A DNA stretch of 64,000 nucleotides, taken from an uncultured Acetatifactor sp. Its GTDB lineage: Bacteria > Bacillota > Clostridia > Lachnospirales > Lachnospiraceae. The DNA lies in NCBI GenBank assembly GCA_910585805.1, contig CAJUFB010000010.1:1-64000 (forward strand), given 5' to 3'. Position numbers and translations under genes: made by a program. The notes beneath the pieces were generated by a model. That model did not search any database. It was not told the DNA's origin and saw nothing but the letters and a program-made list of their open reading frames with translations. The first letter of the stretch is position 1. Every line of letters starts with the position of its first letter. Below are positions 17,244 to 26,159 of this stretch, piece by piece.

Positions 17244-17290
17244 AAAAAACTGCCGCAGCCACGGTCTTCCCCGTGCCTTGCGGCAGTTTT
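17244..17290 (-). terminator. Strong terminator after secY
   Basis: AAAACTGCCGC (17280-17290 side) pairs with GCGGCAGTTTT-type sequence, extended by CACGG/CCGTG and followed by T residues on the minus strand. It ends the S10-spc transcript at secY and separates it from the inserted gene and adk. Confidence 0.8.
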
Positions 17291-17320
17291 AATTCCAATA
17301 TCTGATATTCACTTTGCAGA

Positions 17321-18634
17321 TCACTTCTCCAGGAACCCTTTGTAATTCCGGACAAGCATCTGTGACTCCACCTGCTTCATGGTCTCCAGTACCACGCTGA
17401 CGATAATAATCAGGCTGGTACCGCCGAAGGATACGCTCGCATTGAACACACCGCTGAATATATAGGGCAAAACCGCCACGATTGTCAAGCCGATGGCACC
17501 GATAAATACGATATAATTCAAAACCCTGTTCAGATAGTCACTGGTAGGCTTTCCAGGCCTGATACCCGGAATAAAGCCGCCCTGCTTCTTCATGTTATCC
17601 GCGATCATCAGAGGATTAAAGGTAATGGATGTATAGAAATATGCAAAGAAAACAATCAATACAATATATACCAGCAATCCAATGGTATACCTTAGCTGAC
17701 CGGGATTACACCAGTAATTTGAATTCATATATCTTAAGATTTCACTCCAGACACCTGTGCCCGAATATCCGGCAAATGCCGAGATGATTCCGGGAAGCTG
17801 AAGCAGAGACTGTGCAAAAATAACCGGAATAACGCCGGCCGTATTCACCTTCAACGGAATATTGGAGGTCTGTCCGCCCACCATCTTTCTGCCCTGTACC
17901 TTGTTGGCATACTGTACGGGAATCCGGCGGACACCGTCGTTGAGGATTATGACCAGGACTACCATGGCAATGATCACTGCAAAAATGATCACCACTGCCA
18001 GCACTGCCGTAGCCGGTGCCTTTCCAAACACGAACTGCTGGAACAGGTTGCCCAGATCCTCAGGAAGTCTGGATACAATATTGATTACCAGGACAATGGA
18101 AATACCGTTTCCGATACCGTTTTCCGTGATTCTCTCACCTACCCACATCAGGAATGCGCTTCCCGCCGTAAGCGTGGCGATTGCACACAGTATGCTCAAT
18201 ACATTGTACTGAACCAGATAACCCTGACGCCCGAAAGCAACTGCCATTGCGGTAGACTGAATCAGTGCCAGCGCTATGGTCACATACCTTGTGATAGATG
18301 CAATCTTCTTCCTTCCGTCCTCTCCGTCACGCTGCATTTCTTCCAGTTTCGGAATCGCAATCGTGAGCAGCTGCATGATAATGGAAGACGTAATATACGG
18401 ATTGATACCTAACGCCAAAATCGACATATTAATGAACGAACCGCCCGTAATTGCATCGAAAAAGCTGAATGCGCCTTCAGACTGGGACGCAAACCAGCTT
18501 CTGAAATACTCGCCGTTTACACCTGGCACAGGCAGCTGTGACCCGACACGGATCACAACTAACATGGCGAAGGTAAATAAGATCTTGTCCCTGAGATCTT
18601 TAATTTTAAATGCGTTTTTCAGCGTTGTAAGCAT
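17321..18634 (-). CDS. secY: Protein translocase subunit SecY
   Basis: Channel of the Sec translocon; 437 residues with about ten hydrophobic segments. ALGINPYITSSIIMQLL lies near residue 75, and NRVLNYIVFIGAI and QSLLQLPG are typical. The start overlaps the rplO stop (18634). It is the last gene before a strong terminator. Confidence 0.97.
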   Translation of the reverse strand: MLTTLKNAFKIKDLRDKILFTFAMLVVIRVGSQLPVPGVNGEYFRSWFASQSEGAFSFFDAITGGSFINMSILALGINPYITSSIIMQLLTIAIPKLEEMQRDGEDGRKKIASITRYVTIALALIQSTAMAVAFGRQGYLVQYNVLSILCAIATLTAGSAFLMWVGERITENGIGNGISIVLVINIVSRLPEDLGNLFQQFVFGKAPATAVLAVVIIFAVIIAMVVLVIILNDGVRRIPVQYANKVQGRKMVGGQTSNIPLKVNTAGVIPVIFAQSLLQLPGIISAFAGYSGTGVWSEILRYMNSNYWCNPGQLRYTIGLLVYIVLIVFFAYFYTSITFNPLMIADNMKKQGGFIPGIRPGKPTSDYLNRVLNYIVFIGAIGLTIVAVLPYIFSGVFNASVSFGGTSLIIIVSVVLETMKQVESQMLVRNYKGFLEK

Positions 18635-19074
18635 TACATCACCTCTGCTGTTCCACCAACTGCTTCAATCTTCTCCTTTGCAGATGCACTGTATGCGTCC
18701 ACCTTGACATTGAGCTTTTTGGTAAGTTCTCCGTTCCCAAGTATCTTTACGCCGTCCCTGGGCTTCTTGATAACGCCAGCTTCGATGAGTGTATTGACAT
18801 CTACAGTCGCCCCGTCCTCAAAACGCTCCAGGGCGCTGACATTGATAGCTACGATTTCCTTTGTATTCCTGTTGGTGAAACCTCTCTTGGGGAGACGTCT
18901 GTACAAAGGCATCTGTCCACCTTCAAAACCGATCCTGGGAGCTCCGGAACGGGCTTTCTGGCCTTTGTGTCCCTTGCCGGCAGTCTTGCCGTTTCCCGAA
19001 CCATGTCCGCGGCCTTTTCTGAATCTGTCACCATGCGTAGAACCCGCTGCAGGTCTTAAATTGGATAATTCCAT
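18634..19074 (-). CDS. rplO: Ribosomal protein L15 (uL15)
   Basis: Start MELSNLRPAAGSTHGDRFRK at 19074 gives 146 residues. GRGHGSGNGKTAGKGHKGQ is the glycine-rich family motif. It shares its stop with the secY start, implying translational coupling. Confidence 0.97.
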   Translation of the reverse strand: MELSNLRPAAGSTHGDRFRKGRGHGSGNGKTAGKGHKGQKARSGAPRIGFEGGQMPLYRRLPKRGFTNRNTKEIVAINVSALERFEDGATVDVNTLIEAGVIKKPRDGVKILGNGELTKKLNVKVDAYSASAKEKIEAVGGTAEVM

Positions 19075-19094
19075 TGATAACACCTCCTTCTCGA

Positions 19095-19280
19095 TTATGC
19101 TTCTTCCACTTTCACCAAGTGGCTGACCAGACGAATCTGGCCCCTTGTCGCCGCATTGTCAGGAAGGATTACACTCCTTCCGATTCTGCGAAGTCCCATG
19201 GATTCAACGATTTTTCTGTTCTTTGGCACGGCGCCGATGGTGGACCTTACCAAAGTAATCTTTAACTTCTTCTCTTCCAT
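19095..19280 (-). CDS. rpmD: Ribosomal protein L30 (uL30)
   Basis: 61-residue bacterial-length L30 with LKITLVRSTIGAVPKNRKIV and the RSVILPDNAATRGQI block. It lies in rpsE-rpmD-rplO order. Confidence 0.96.
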   Translation of the reverse strand: MEEKKLKITLVRSTIGAVPKNRKIVESMGLRRIGRSVILPDNAATRGQIRLVSHLVKVEEA

Positions 19281-19329
19281 TCCTGATCTCCTTTCAAATG
19301 TTTCCTATGGAATTGGCAATTCCATGCAT

Positions 19330-19839
19330 TTACGCCATAACTTCTTCAACGGATTTGCCGCGGCTCTTTGCCACTTCCTCAGGAGACTTCAGCTGGCTTA
19401 AACCGGTAATCGTTGCAAGGACAACATTCTGCTTGTTGTTTGAGCCAAGAGACTTGGTACGGATATTCTTGATGCCTGCAAGTTCGCAGACCACACGGGC
19501 GGGACCGCCTGCGATGATACCTGTACCTTCGGGAGCCTTCTTCAGCAAAACATTGGCGGAACCATATTTACCGATGAAATCATGTGTGATGGAATTATTC
19601 TCATCCAATGCAATCTGCACAAGGTGCTTCATTGCATCTTCTTTTCCCTTACGGATCGCTTCAGGAATTTCTACAGCCTTGCCAAGTCCTGCACCCACAT
19701 GGCCGTTGCCGTCGCCCACTACCACCAGAGCCGTAAAACGCATGTTACGTCCGCCCTTTACAGTCTTGGTTACACGCTTGATGGCTACAACCTTGTCGGT
19801 CAATTCGAACTGGCTTGCATCTATGATTGTGTGTTTCAT
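19330..19839 (-). CDS. rpsE: Ribosomal protein S5 (uS5)
   Basis: Decoding-fidelity protein of 169 residues. VAIKRVTKTVKGGRNMRFTA and GNGHVGAGLGKAVEIPEAIR are family motifs; the C-terminal loop reaches GSANVLLKKAPEGTGIIAGG. Confidence 0.97.
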   Translation of the reverse strand: MKHTIIDASQFELTDKVVAIKRVTKTVKGGRNMRFTALVVVGDGNGHVGAGLGKAVEIPEAIRKGKEDAMKHLVQIALDENNSITHDFIGKYGSANVLLKKAPEGTGIIAGGPARVVCELAGIKNIRTKSLGSNNKQNVVLATITGLSQLKSPEEVAKSRGKSVEEVMA

Positions 19840-19859
19840 GGTGTATTCCTCTTCCTTTC

Positions 19860-20228
19860 CTAGAATTCCAGGCCAGCTTCTCTGGCTGCGTCAGCTAATG
19901 CTGCAACTTTACCCTGATATATATAGCCGCCTCTGTCAAAGACAACCTTACTGATTCCTTTTTCGACTGCCCTCTTGCCGATGACAGTCCCCAGGTATGC
20001 CGCCGCATCAACGTTATTGGTCTTCGTAAGCTCTGCCTTGATGTCTTTCTCAAGGGTGGAAGCGGATACTAATGTATTCCCAACAGTATCATCGATAATT
20101 TGAGCATACATATGATTATTGCTTCTGAAGACTGCCAGGCGGGGCCTTTCGGCAGTGCCACTGAAGCGGTTACGAATTCTCATGTGTTTTTTCACACGTA
20201 CTTCTTTTCTTGATTTCTTGTTAACCAT
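19860..20228 (-). CDS. rplR: Ribosomal protein L18 (uL18)
   Basis: 5S rRNA-binding protein, 122 residues from MVNKKSRKEVRVKKHMRIRN. ATG at 20228 has AGGAG at 9 nt; one at 20234 is too close. RPRLAVFRSNNHMYAQIIDD and FDRGGYIYQGKVAALADAAR are typical. Confidence 0.96.
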   Translation of the reverse strand: MVNKKSRKEVRVKKHMRIRNRFSGTAERPRLAVFRSNNHMYAQIIDDTVGNTLVSASTLEKDIKAELTKTNNVDAAAYLGTVIGKRAVEKGISKVVFDRGGYIYQGKVAALADAAREAGLEF

Positions 20229-20248
20229 CTTCATACTCTCCTTATCTG

Positions 20249-20791
20249 TTATTTCTTACCGGTCTTACCAACCTTGCGCCTGATGGTCTCATCAGCATAC
20301 TTGATACCCTTGCCCTTGTAAGGCTCAGGTCTCCTCTTGTCTCTGATTTCAGCTGCGAATTGGCCAACTTTTTCCTTGTCGATACCCTTGACGATGATCA
20401 CGTTCTGACCTTCTACCACGGTCTCGATGCCCTCGGGATCGTCCATCTCAACCGGATGAGAGTATCCAAGGTTCAGTGTCAGCTTCCTGCCTGCCTTGGC
20501 AGCCCTGTAACCGACACCGTTTACCTCAAGCTTCTTCTCGTAGCCTGTGGTAACGCCCACTACCATATTGTGGATCAAAGTCCTGGTCAGACCGTGAAGA
20601 GACTTCATCTTCTTTAAATCATTGGGTCTGCTTACCAGGATTTCTGTTCCTTCCATCTTAATTTCCATCTCAGAGGGAAGCACTCTCTCCAGTGTTCCCT
20701 TGGGACCTTTTACGGTCACTTTATTATTTTCTGCAATCTCCACAGTTACGCCTGCGGGAATCGCGATTGGCATTCTACCTATACGTGACAT
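20249..20791 (-). CDS. rplF: Ribosomal protein L6 (uL6)
   Basis: Stalk-base protein, 180 residues. MSRIGRMPIAIPAGVTVEI at the N-terminus and RRPEPYKGKGIKYADETIRR at the C-terminus are diagnostic. Confidence 0.97.
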   Translation of the reverse strand: MSRIGRMPIAIPAGVTVEIAENNKVTVKGPKGTLERVLPSEMEIKMEGTEILVSRPNDLKKMKSLHGLTRTLIHNMVVGVTTGYEKKLEVNGVGYRAAKAGRKLTLNLGYSHPVEMDDPEGIETVVEGQNVIIVKGIDKEKVGQFAAEIRDKRRPEPYKGKGIKYADETIRRKVGKTGKK

Positions 20792-20837
20792 GCCCGTACC
20801 TCCTATATTTTAAAAAACAATTTTTACTGCCCTGCCA

Positions 20838-20960
20838 AACTGCCGCAGCTCCGGAACAATGCCTGCCCAAAGCAAACTTGTTCGCCTGGCATTTTCCCGT
20901 TTGCCGCAAGTCCAGAAGAATGCCTGCCCAAAGTGAACCTGTTCGCCTGGCATTCTTCTG
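20838..20960. repeat. Tandem 61-bp hairpin repeats in the rpsH-rplF spacer
   Basis: Two copies with a period near 61 bp (20838-20898 and 20899-20960). Each can fold into a hairpin closed by GAATGCC/GGCATTC-type arms around CTGCCCAAAG...CTGTTCGCC. They lie next to the H3 hairpin and make this 230-bp spacer one of the most structured in the operon. Confidence 0.6.
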
Positions 20961-21019
20961 CGTGTACCTCAGATTTTCTTAGCGGGCGTCCTTTGACCGC
21001 TTAGAAAATCTTTACACGC
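20960..21019. repeat. Ribosomal-operon hairpin element H3, directly after rpsH
   Basis: GCGTGTA pairs with TACACGC, enclosing a perfect 15-bp stem (20971-20985 with 20997-21011) around GCGTCCTTTGA. It ends 2 nt from the rpsH stop. This is the most regular member of the H family. Confidence 0.7.
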
Positions 21020-21021
21020 TG

Positions 21022-21423
21022 CTACCAGACAAATGCCAGAACTTCTCCCCCTACCTGCAGTTCCCGGGCCTTCTTGTCAGTAATCACGCCCTGGTTGGTG
21101 GAAATGATGGCAATGCCCAATCCTCCGAGTACCTTCGGAAGCTCATCCTTGCCGGCATAAACACGCAGACCCGGCTTGGAGATTCTCTTGATGCCGGAAA
21201 TAATCTTCTCACTCTTATCTGCACCGTATTTCAGGGTGATATGAATGGACTTGAAATTGCCGTCATCAATAACGTCAAATTTATTTATAAATCCCTCGTC
21301 CAGAAGAATCTGCGCGATGGCCAGCTTCATCTTGGAAGCGGGGATATCTACTGTGTCATGCTTGGCAGTATTTGCATTACGGATTCTTGTAAGCATATCT
21401 GCAATAGGATCGCTCAATGTCAT
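21022..21423 (-). CDS. rpsH: Ribosomal protein S8 (uS8)
   Basis: Central-domain 16S binder, 133 residues from MTLSDPIADMLTRIRNANTA; the frame stays open 31 codons upstream but that part overlaps rpsZ. The C-terminus has VYAGKDELPKVLGGLGIAI and STNQGVITDKKARE. Confidence 0.97.
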   Translation of the reverse strand: MTLSDPIADMLTRIRNANTAKHDTVDIPASKMKLAIAQILLDEGFINKFDVIDDGNFKSIHITLKYGADKSEKIISGIKRISKPGLRVYAGKDELPKVLGGLGIAIISTNQGVITDKKARELQVGGEVLAFVW

Positions 21424-21439
21424 TGTTTTTTCCTCCTTC

Positions 21440-21625
21440 CTACCAGCTCGCCTTTTTAACGCCGGGTATCTGTCCCTTGTATGCCAGTTCGCGGAAGCAA
21501 ACTCTGCAGATGCCATACTTTCTCAGGTATGCATGGGGACGGCCGCAGATCTTGCAGCGTGTATAGCCCTGTGTAGAAAACTTGGGCCTGCGCTGCTGCT
21601 TAATTTTCATTGATGTCTTTGCCAT
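21440..21625 (-). CDS. rpsZ: Ribosomal protein S14, zinc type (uS14)
   Basis: 61-residue short S14. CKICGRPHAY and GICRVCFRELAY supply the Cys4 zinc site, the form housed in the spc operon of Firmicutes. Confidence 0.96.
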   Translation of the reverse strand: MAKTSMKIKQQRRPKFSTQGYTRCKICGRPHAYLRKYGICRVCFRELAYKGQIPGVKKASW

Positions 21626-21640
21626 GGAAAATTTACCTCC

Positions 21641-22183
21641 TTATTGTTTTGCGAAGGGCATGTTGAACAGTGTCAGCAGCTCCCGTGCCTCTTCGTCAGT
21701 CCTTGCGGTGGTTACGATGATAATGTCCATGCCTCTGGTCTTGTCAATCTTGTCATATTCGATCTCGGGGAAGATGAACTGCTCCTTGATGCCGAGAGCA
21801 TAGTTTCCTCTGCCGTCGAACGCATTGGGATTGACGCCTCTGAAGTCACGCACACGGGGCAGTGCCAGATTCACCAGACGGTCAAGGAACTCATACATCT
21901 TCTCACCGCGGAGTGTGGTCTTGCAGCCGATATTCATACCCTCACGTATTTTGAAATTTGCCACGGACTTCTTTGCCTTGGTGAGGACTGCTTTCTGACC
22001 GGTAATAGTCTCCATGTCGGACACGGCATTTTCCAGTACCTTGGGATTTTCCTTGGCTTCTCCGATACCCATATTGATCACGATCTTATCGAGCTTCGGG
22101 ACTTCCATGATATTCTTGTATCCGAATTTCCTGGTCATGGCATCCACGATCGTCTCGTTATACATATCCTTTAATCTTGCCAC
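21641..22183 (-). CDS. rplE: Ribosomal protein L5 (uL5)
   Basis: 5S rRNA and P-site contact protein, 180 residues. VPKLDKIVINMGIGEAKENP, FKIREGMNIGCKTTLRGEKM and GRGNYALGIKEQFIFPEIEY are typical. Confidence 0.97.
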   Translation of the reverse strand: MARLKDMYNETIVDAMTRKFGYKNIMEVPKLDKIVINMGIGEAKENPKVLENAVSDMETITGQKAVLTKAKKSVANFKIREGMNIGCKTTLRGEKMYEFLDRLVNLALPRVRDFRGVNPNAFDGRGNYALGIKEQFIFPEIEYDKIDKTRGMDIIIVTTARTDEEARELLTLFNMPFAKQ

Positions 22184-22221
22184 TTTCTCTTACTCCTTCC
22201 CAACTGTGAACTCCACAGTTT

Positions 22222-22530
22222 TCAATCAATCACTTCGCCGGTTGCCTTGGCGAAACGAACTTTCTTGTCTCCATCCATCTTAAATCCGACTCTGGTGGGC
22301 TTACCCTTGTAGACAAGCATTACGTTAGAGATATCAATAGGAGCTTCCTTCTGGATGATGCCGCCGTTGGGATTTGCCTGGGAAGGCTTCGCATGCTTTG
22401 TGACCATATTCACGCCCTCTACAATTACCCTGTTCTTCTTGACATCAACGGAAATTACCTTTCCTTCTGCATTACTGTCCCTGCCGGCAATTACCTTAAC
22501 GGTATCGCCTTTTTTTATTTTCATTGACAT
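22222..22530 (-). CDS. rplX: Ribosomal protein L24 (uL24)
   Basis: 102-residue KOW protein that starts 50S assembly. KIKKGDTVKVIAGRDSNAEG and VEGVNMVTKHAKPSQANPNG are diagnostic. The ATG at 22530 follows AGGAGG at 6 nt. Confidence 0.97.
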   Translation of the reverse strand: MSMKIKKGDTVKVIAGRDSNAEGKVISVDVKKNRVIVEGVNMVTKHAKPSQANPNGGIIQKEAPIDISNVMLVYKGKPTRVGFKMDGDKKVRFAKATGEVID

Positions 22531-22541
22531 ATGGCACCTCC

Positions 22542-22910
22542 TTACAGTACTTCCGGAGCAAGGGATACGATCTTCATGAACTGCTTTTCACGAAGCTCCC
22601 TGGCTACGGGCCCAAAAATACGGGTTCCTCTGGGTGTCTTGTCGTCCTTGATGATGACTGCAGCGTTCTCATCAAATCTGATGTAGGAACCGTCCTTACG
22701 GCGGGTCTCCTTAACGGTGCGGACGACTACTGCCTTCACCACGTCACCCTTCTTAACAACGCCGCCCGGTGTTGCATCTTTAACAGTGGCAACGATGATA
22801 TCGCCAATGTGAGCATATCTTCTTGTAGAGCCACCCATAACGCGGATGCAGAGCAATTCTTTCGCACCGGTGTTATCGGCAACCTTCAGTCTTGTTTCCT
22901 GCTGAACCAT
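22542..22910 (-). CDS. rplN: Ribosomal protein L14 (uL14)
   Basis: 122 residues, starting MVQQETRLKVADNTGAKELL; the subunit-interface protein also contacted by RsfS. RGTRIFGPVARELREKQFMK closes the fold. Confidence 0.97.
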   Translation of the reverse strand: MVQQETRLKVADNTGAKELLCIRVMGGSTRRYAHIGDIIVATVKDATPGGVVKKGDVVKAVVVRTVKETRRKDGSYIRFDENAAVIIKDDKTPRGTRIFGPVARELREKQFMKIVSLAPEVL

Positions 22911-22932
22911 GATCTTCCTCCAATCCCTTACG

Positions 22933-23187
22933 TTATTTTGCCTTCTCTACGATTTCCACAAGTCTCCATCTCTTGTCCTTGGACAGAGGCCTTGTCTCCA
23001 TTACCTTAACGGTATCGCCAATATTGCACTCGTTGTTCTCGTCATGAGCCTTCAGCTTGTATGTGCTCTTTACGACCTTCTTGTAAAGAGGATGCTTTAC
23101 ATGCTCTTCGATAGCAACAACAATTGTCTTATCCATCTTATTACTGGTAACCTTGCCAGTACGGACTTTTCTCAAATTTCTTTCCAC
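22933..23187 (-). CDS. rpsQ: Ribosomal protein S17 (uS17)
   Basis: 84-residue OB-fold protein. The start is GTG behind AAAGGAG. GKVTSNKMDKTIVVAIEEHV and GDTVKVMETRPLSKDKRWRL are family motifs. Confidence 0.96.
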   Translation of the reverse strand: MERNLRKVRTGKVTSNKMDKTIVVAIEEHVKHPLYKKVVKSTYKLKAHDENNECNIGDTVKVMETRPLSKDKRWRLVEIVEKAK

Positions 23188-23216
23188 GATTGATCTCCTT
23201 TCATTGCCGCCTGACT

Positions 23217-23420
23217 TTATGCCCGGGCCTTTTCGGTAATCACTGTCTGGATACGAGCAATGTTCTTCCTTACATCCTTGATCCTTGCAGTATTATCCAG
23301 CTGATTGGTTGCGTTCTGGAATCTCAGATTGAAAAGCTCCTTCTTCGCGGCAACAAGATCCTTATTCAGTTCCTCCACGGATTTGCCTTTTAATTCTTCT
23401 ACAAATTTACTAGATTTCAT
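23217..23420 (-). CDS. rpmC: Ribosomal protein L29 (uL29)
   Basis: 67-residue helical hairpin at the tunnel exit, with ELFNLRFQNATNQLDNTARI. Its ATG overlaps the rplP stop (TAATG), so translation is coupled. Confidence 0.96.
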   Translation of the reverse strand: MKSSKFVEELKGKSVEELNKDLVAAKKELFNLRFQNATNQLDNTARIKDVRKNIARIQTVITEKARA

Positions 23421-23848
23421 TATTCAACACCGCCTTCCAAATCTGCCTTAGCCGCAATTTTACATTTGCAGGGAAGCTTATGCATTGCGAGGCGCAGCGC
23501 CTCTTTTGCCTGTTCCTCAGGGACACCGGCAATCTCAAACATGACACGGCCGGGTTTCACAACGGCTACCCAGTACTCCACGGAACCCTTACCGGAACCC
23601 ATACGGGTTTCAGCGGGCTTTGCTGTCACGGGCTTGTCAGGGAAGATTTTGATCCATACCTGGCCGTTACGCTTTGTGTAACGTGTAAGCGCAATACGTG
23701 CCGCCTCAATCTGATTTGACTTGATCCAACAAGGCTCTGTAGCCACCAGGCCGTACTCACCGTAAGTGATGGTGTTGCCTCTGCTGGCCTTTCCGGCCAT
23801 GCTGCCGCGGAACTGTTTACGATGCTTTACTCTCTTCGGCATTAACAT
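23420..23848 (-). CDS. rplP: Ribosomal protein L16 (uL16)
   Basis: 142 residues. MLMPKRVKHRKQFRGSMAG at the start and GSGKGSVEYWVAVVKPGRVM are typical. The start overlaps the rpsC stop. Confidence 0.97.
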   Translation of the reverse strand: MLMPKRVKHRKQFRGSMAGKASRGNTITYGEYGLVATEPCWIKSNQIEAARIALTRYTKRNGQVWIKIFPDKPVTAKPAETRMGSGKGSVEYWVAVVKPGRVMFEIAGVPEEQAKEALRLAMHKLPCKCKIAAKADLEGGVE

Positions 23849-24507
23849 TATCTATCACTCCCTTCCGCCTGATTTCCTTTTGCAGGAAGTATCTCGCCTT
23901 TATATATCCAAACCTTAACGCCTACCTTGCCGTAAGTGGTATCAGCCTCCGCAAAGCCGTAATCGATATCGGCTCTCAGGGTCTGAAGGGGAATGGTTCC
24001 CTCGCTGTAGAACTCGGTACGCGCCATATCGGCTCCGCCCAGACGTCCCGAACAGGAAGTCTTGATTCCCAGTGCGCCGGACTTCATGGTCCTGCCCATG
24101 CAGGATTTCATTGCGCGTCTGAAAGACACACGGTTCTCCAGCTGCTGCGCAATATTCTCGGCAACCAGCTGCGCATCCTTGTCAGGTCTCTTGATCTCCT
24201 GAATGTCGATCAGCACCTTCTTGTCCGTCAGCCCGGAAAGCTCCTTCTTGGTAACTTCGATCTCAGCGCCGCCCTTGCCGATGATGACACCGGGTTTTGC
24301 GGTGTGGATGATGACTCTCACACGGTCAGATGCTCTCTCGATCTCAATTCTGGAAACACCTGCGCTGTACAGTTTCTTCTTCAGAAACTCTCTGATCTTA
24401 TGGTCTTCCACGAGGTAATCCGAAAAATCACCTTCAGCGTACCATCTGGAATCCCATCCTTTAATAACTCCGACTCTTAAGCCATGAGGATTAACTTTCT
24501 GTCCCAT
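23848..24507 (-). CDS. rpsC: Ribosomal protein S3 (uS3)
   Basis: mRNA-entry protein, 219 residues. The KH domain includes PGVIIGKGGAEIEVTKKEL; MGQKVNPHGLRVGVIKGWDS starts the protein. The 3' end couples to rplP. Confidence 0.97.
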   Translation of the reverse strand: MGQKVNPHGLRVGVIKGWDSRWYAEGDFSDYLVEDHKIREFLKKKLYSAGVSRIEIERASDRVRVIIHTAKPGVIIGKGGAEIEVTKKELSGLTDKKVLIDIQEIKRPDKDAQLVAENIAQQLENRVSFRRAMKSCMGRTMKSGALGIKTSCSGRLGGADMARTEFYSEGTIPLQTLRADIDYGFAEADTTYGKVGVKVWIYKGEILPAKGNQAEGSDR

Positions 24508-24527
24508 TTATTCGTCCGCTCCTTTCC

Positions 24528-24917
24528 CTACTTCCTCTCATCCAGCACAACAGTGATATGGCTCGTTCTCTTCTCGATCCTGTAAGCCCGGCCCTGTGCC
24601 CTGGGGTGAATACGCTTCATTGTAGGCCCTTTATTTGCAAAGCATTCTGCCACATAAAGGTTCTCCCTGTTCATTCCGTTGTTGTTCTCAGCGTTTGCGA
24701 TGGCTGATTCAATCAGCTTCTTGACCAGGCCGGAAGCATATCTGGGATTATATTCCAAAATAGCAAGCGCCGTATCCACATCCTTGCCGCGGATGGCATC
24801 CAGCACAAAACATGCCTTCTGTACGGACACTCTTGCATAGGATAACTTTGCTGAAGGTCTGGTATCCTTCTGCGCATTTCTCTCTCTCTTAATCTGACTT
24901 CTATGCCCTTTAGCCAT
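24528..24917 (-). CDS. rplV: Ribosomal protein L22 (uL22)
   Basis: 129 residues with the tunnel-lining loop in GPTMKRIHPRAQGRAYRIEK, a known macrolide-resistance site. No deviation is evident there. Confidence 0.97.
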   Translation of the reverse strand: MAKGHRSQIKRERNAQKDTRPSAKLSYARVSVQKACFVLDAIRGKDVDTALAILEYNPRYASGLVKKLIESAIANAENNNGMNRENLYVAECFANKGPTMKRIHPRAQGRAYRIEKRTSHITVVLDERK

Positions 24918-24940
24918 TTATTTTACCCTCCTTATCTGCA

Positions 24941-25222
24941 TTACCTGACTTTGGACTTCTTCTCGTCCTTGCCGTGACCGCGATAGGTCCTGGTAGCGAC
25001 GAACTCGCCCAGCTTGTGGCCCACCATGTCCTCGGTGACATATACGGGCACATGCTTTCTTCCGTCATGAACTGCAATCGTGTGTCCCACAAAAGAAGGG
25101 AAAATTGTAGAACGACGGGACCAGGTCTTGATAACCTGCTTCTGTCCTGAAGCATTTAAACCATCTATTTTCTTTAACAGGCTTTCATCTGCGAAAGGTC
25201 CTTTTTTAAGTGATCTAGCCAT
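24941..25222 (-). CDS. rpsS: Ribosomal protein S19 (uS19)
   Basis: 93 residues. MARSLKKGPFADESLLKKI and VGHKLGEFVATRTYRGHGKD are diagnostic of the head protein partnering S13. Confidence 0.97.
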   Translation of the reverse strand: MARSLKKGPFADESLLKKIDGLNASGQKQVIKTWSRRSTIFPSFVGHTIAVHDGRKHVPVYVTEDMVGHKLGEFVATRTYRGHGKDEKKSKVR

Positions 25223-25241
25223 TGTCTCTCCTCCTCAACTA

Positions 25242-26084
25242 TTACTTGATTGCCTTGCCGTCACGTCTTCTTACAATCAGCTTATTGGAAGCCTTCTTGG
25301 GTCTGCGTGTCTTATAACCAAGAGCAGGCTTGCCCCAGGGGGTGCTGGGACCGGGACGTCCGATACCGGTCTTGCCTTCACCGCCTCCGTGAGGATGGTC
25401 GTTGGGGTTCATGACAGAACCGCGTACCGTAGGGCGGATGCCCATGTGGCGCTTGCGTCCTGCCTTACCGATGTTGATCAGGTTATGGTCGCCATTCCCT
25501 ACTACTCCGATGGTTGCGCGGCATACAAGGGAAACCATTCTCATCTCGCCGGAGGGAAGACGGAGTGTTGCGTACTTTCCTTCCTTGGCCATCAGCTGCG
25601 CGCTGTTGCCTGCGGAACGAACCAGCTGTCCTCCCTTGCCGGGATATAACTCAATATTGTGCACCTGAGTACCGATGGGGATTTCCGATAAAGGCATGCA
25701 GTTGCCGACTCTTACTTCCGCTTCCGGCCCGTTCATGACCTTCATGCCGTCTGTCAGCCCCTGAGGAGCCAGGATATAAGCCTTCTGGCCGTCTGCATAG
25801 CAGATCAGCGCAATGTTTGCGGATCTGTTGGGGTCATACTCGATACCGATAACGGTTGCGGGAATGCCATCCTTGTTTCTCTTGAAATCTATGATTCTAT
25901 ACTTCCTGCGGGAACCGCCTCCGCGGTGTCTCACTGTGATCTTGCCCTGATTGTTGCGTCCTGCGTTCTTCTTCAGGGAAGTGCACAGGCTCTTCTCCGG
26001 CTCCTGCTTTGTAATCTCGGAGAAGTCAGAACCTGTCATATGCCTTCTGGAAGGTGTATAGGGACGATATGTCTTAATTCCCAT
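25242..26084 (-). CDS. rplB: Ribosomal protein L2 (uL2)
   Basis: 280 residues from MGIKTYRPYTPSRRHMTGSD; the upstream 14 codons of open frame lack support. The peptidyl-transferase loop GSVMNPNDHPHGGGEGKTGI contains the invariant histidine. Confidence 0.97.
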   Translation of the reverse strand: MGIKTYRPYTPSRRHMTGSDFSEITKQEPEKSLCTSLKKNAGRNNQGKITVRHRGGGSRRKYRIIDFKRNKDGIPATVIGIEYDPNRSANIALICYADGQKAYILAPQGLTDGMKVMNGPEAEVRVGNCMPLSEIPIGTQVHNIELYPGKGGQLVRSAGNSAQLMAKEGKYATLRLPSGEMRMVSLVCRATIGVVGNGDHNLINIGKAGRKRHMGIRPTVRGSVMNPNDHPHGGGEGKTGIGRPGPSTPWGKPALGYKTRRPKKASNKLIVRRRDGKAIK

Positions 26085-26159
26085 TGTTTTGTCTCCTTTT
26101 CTTCGATGATTCTTTGCGCGGCTCATACCGGCCGCATACCTAAATCTCAGTCAGCTGCC

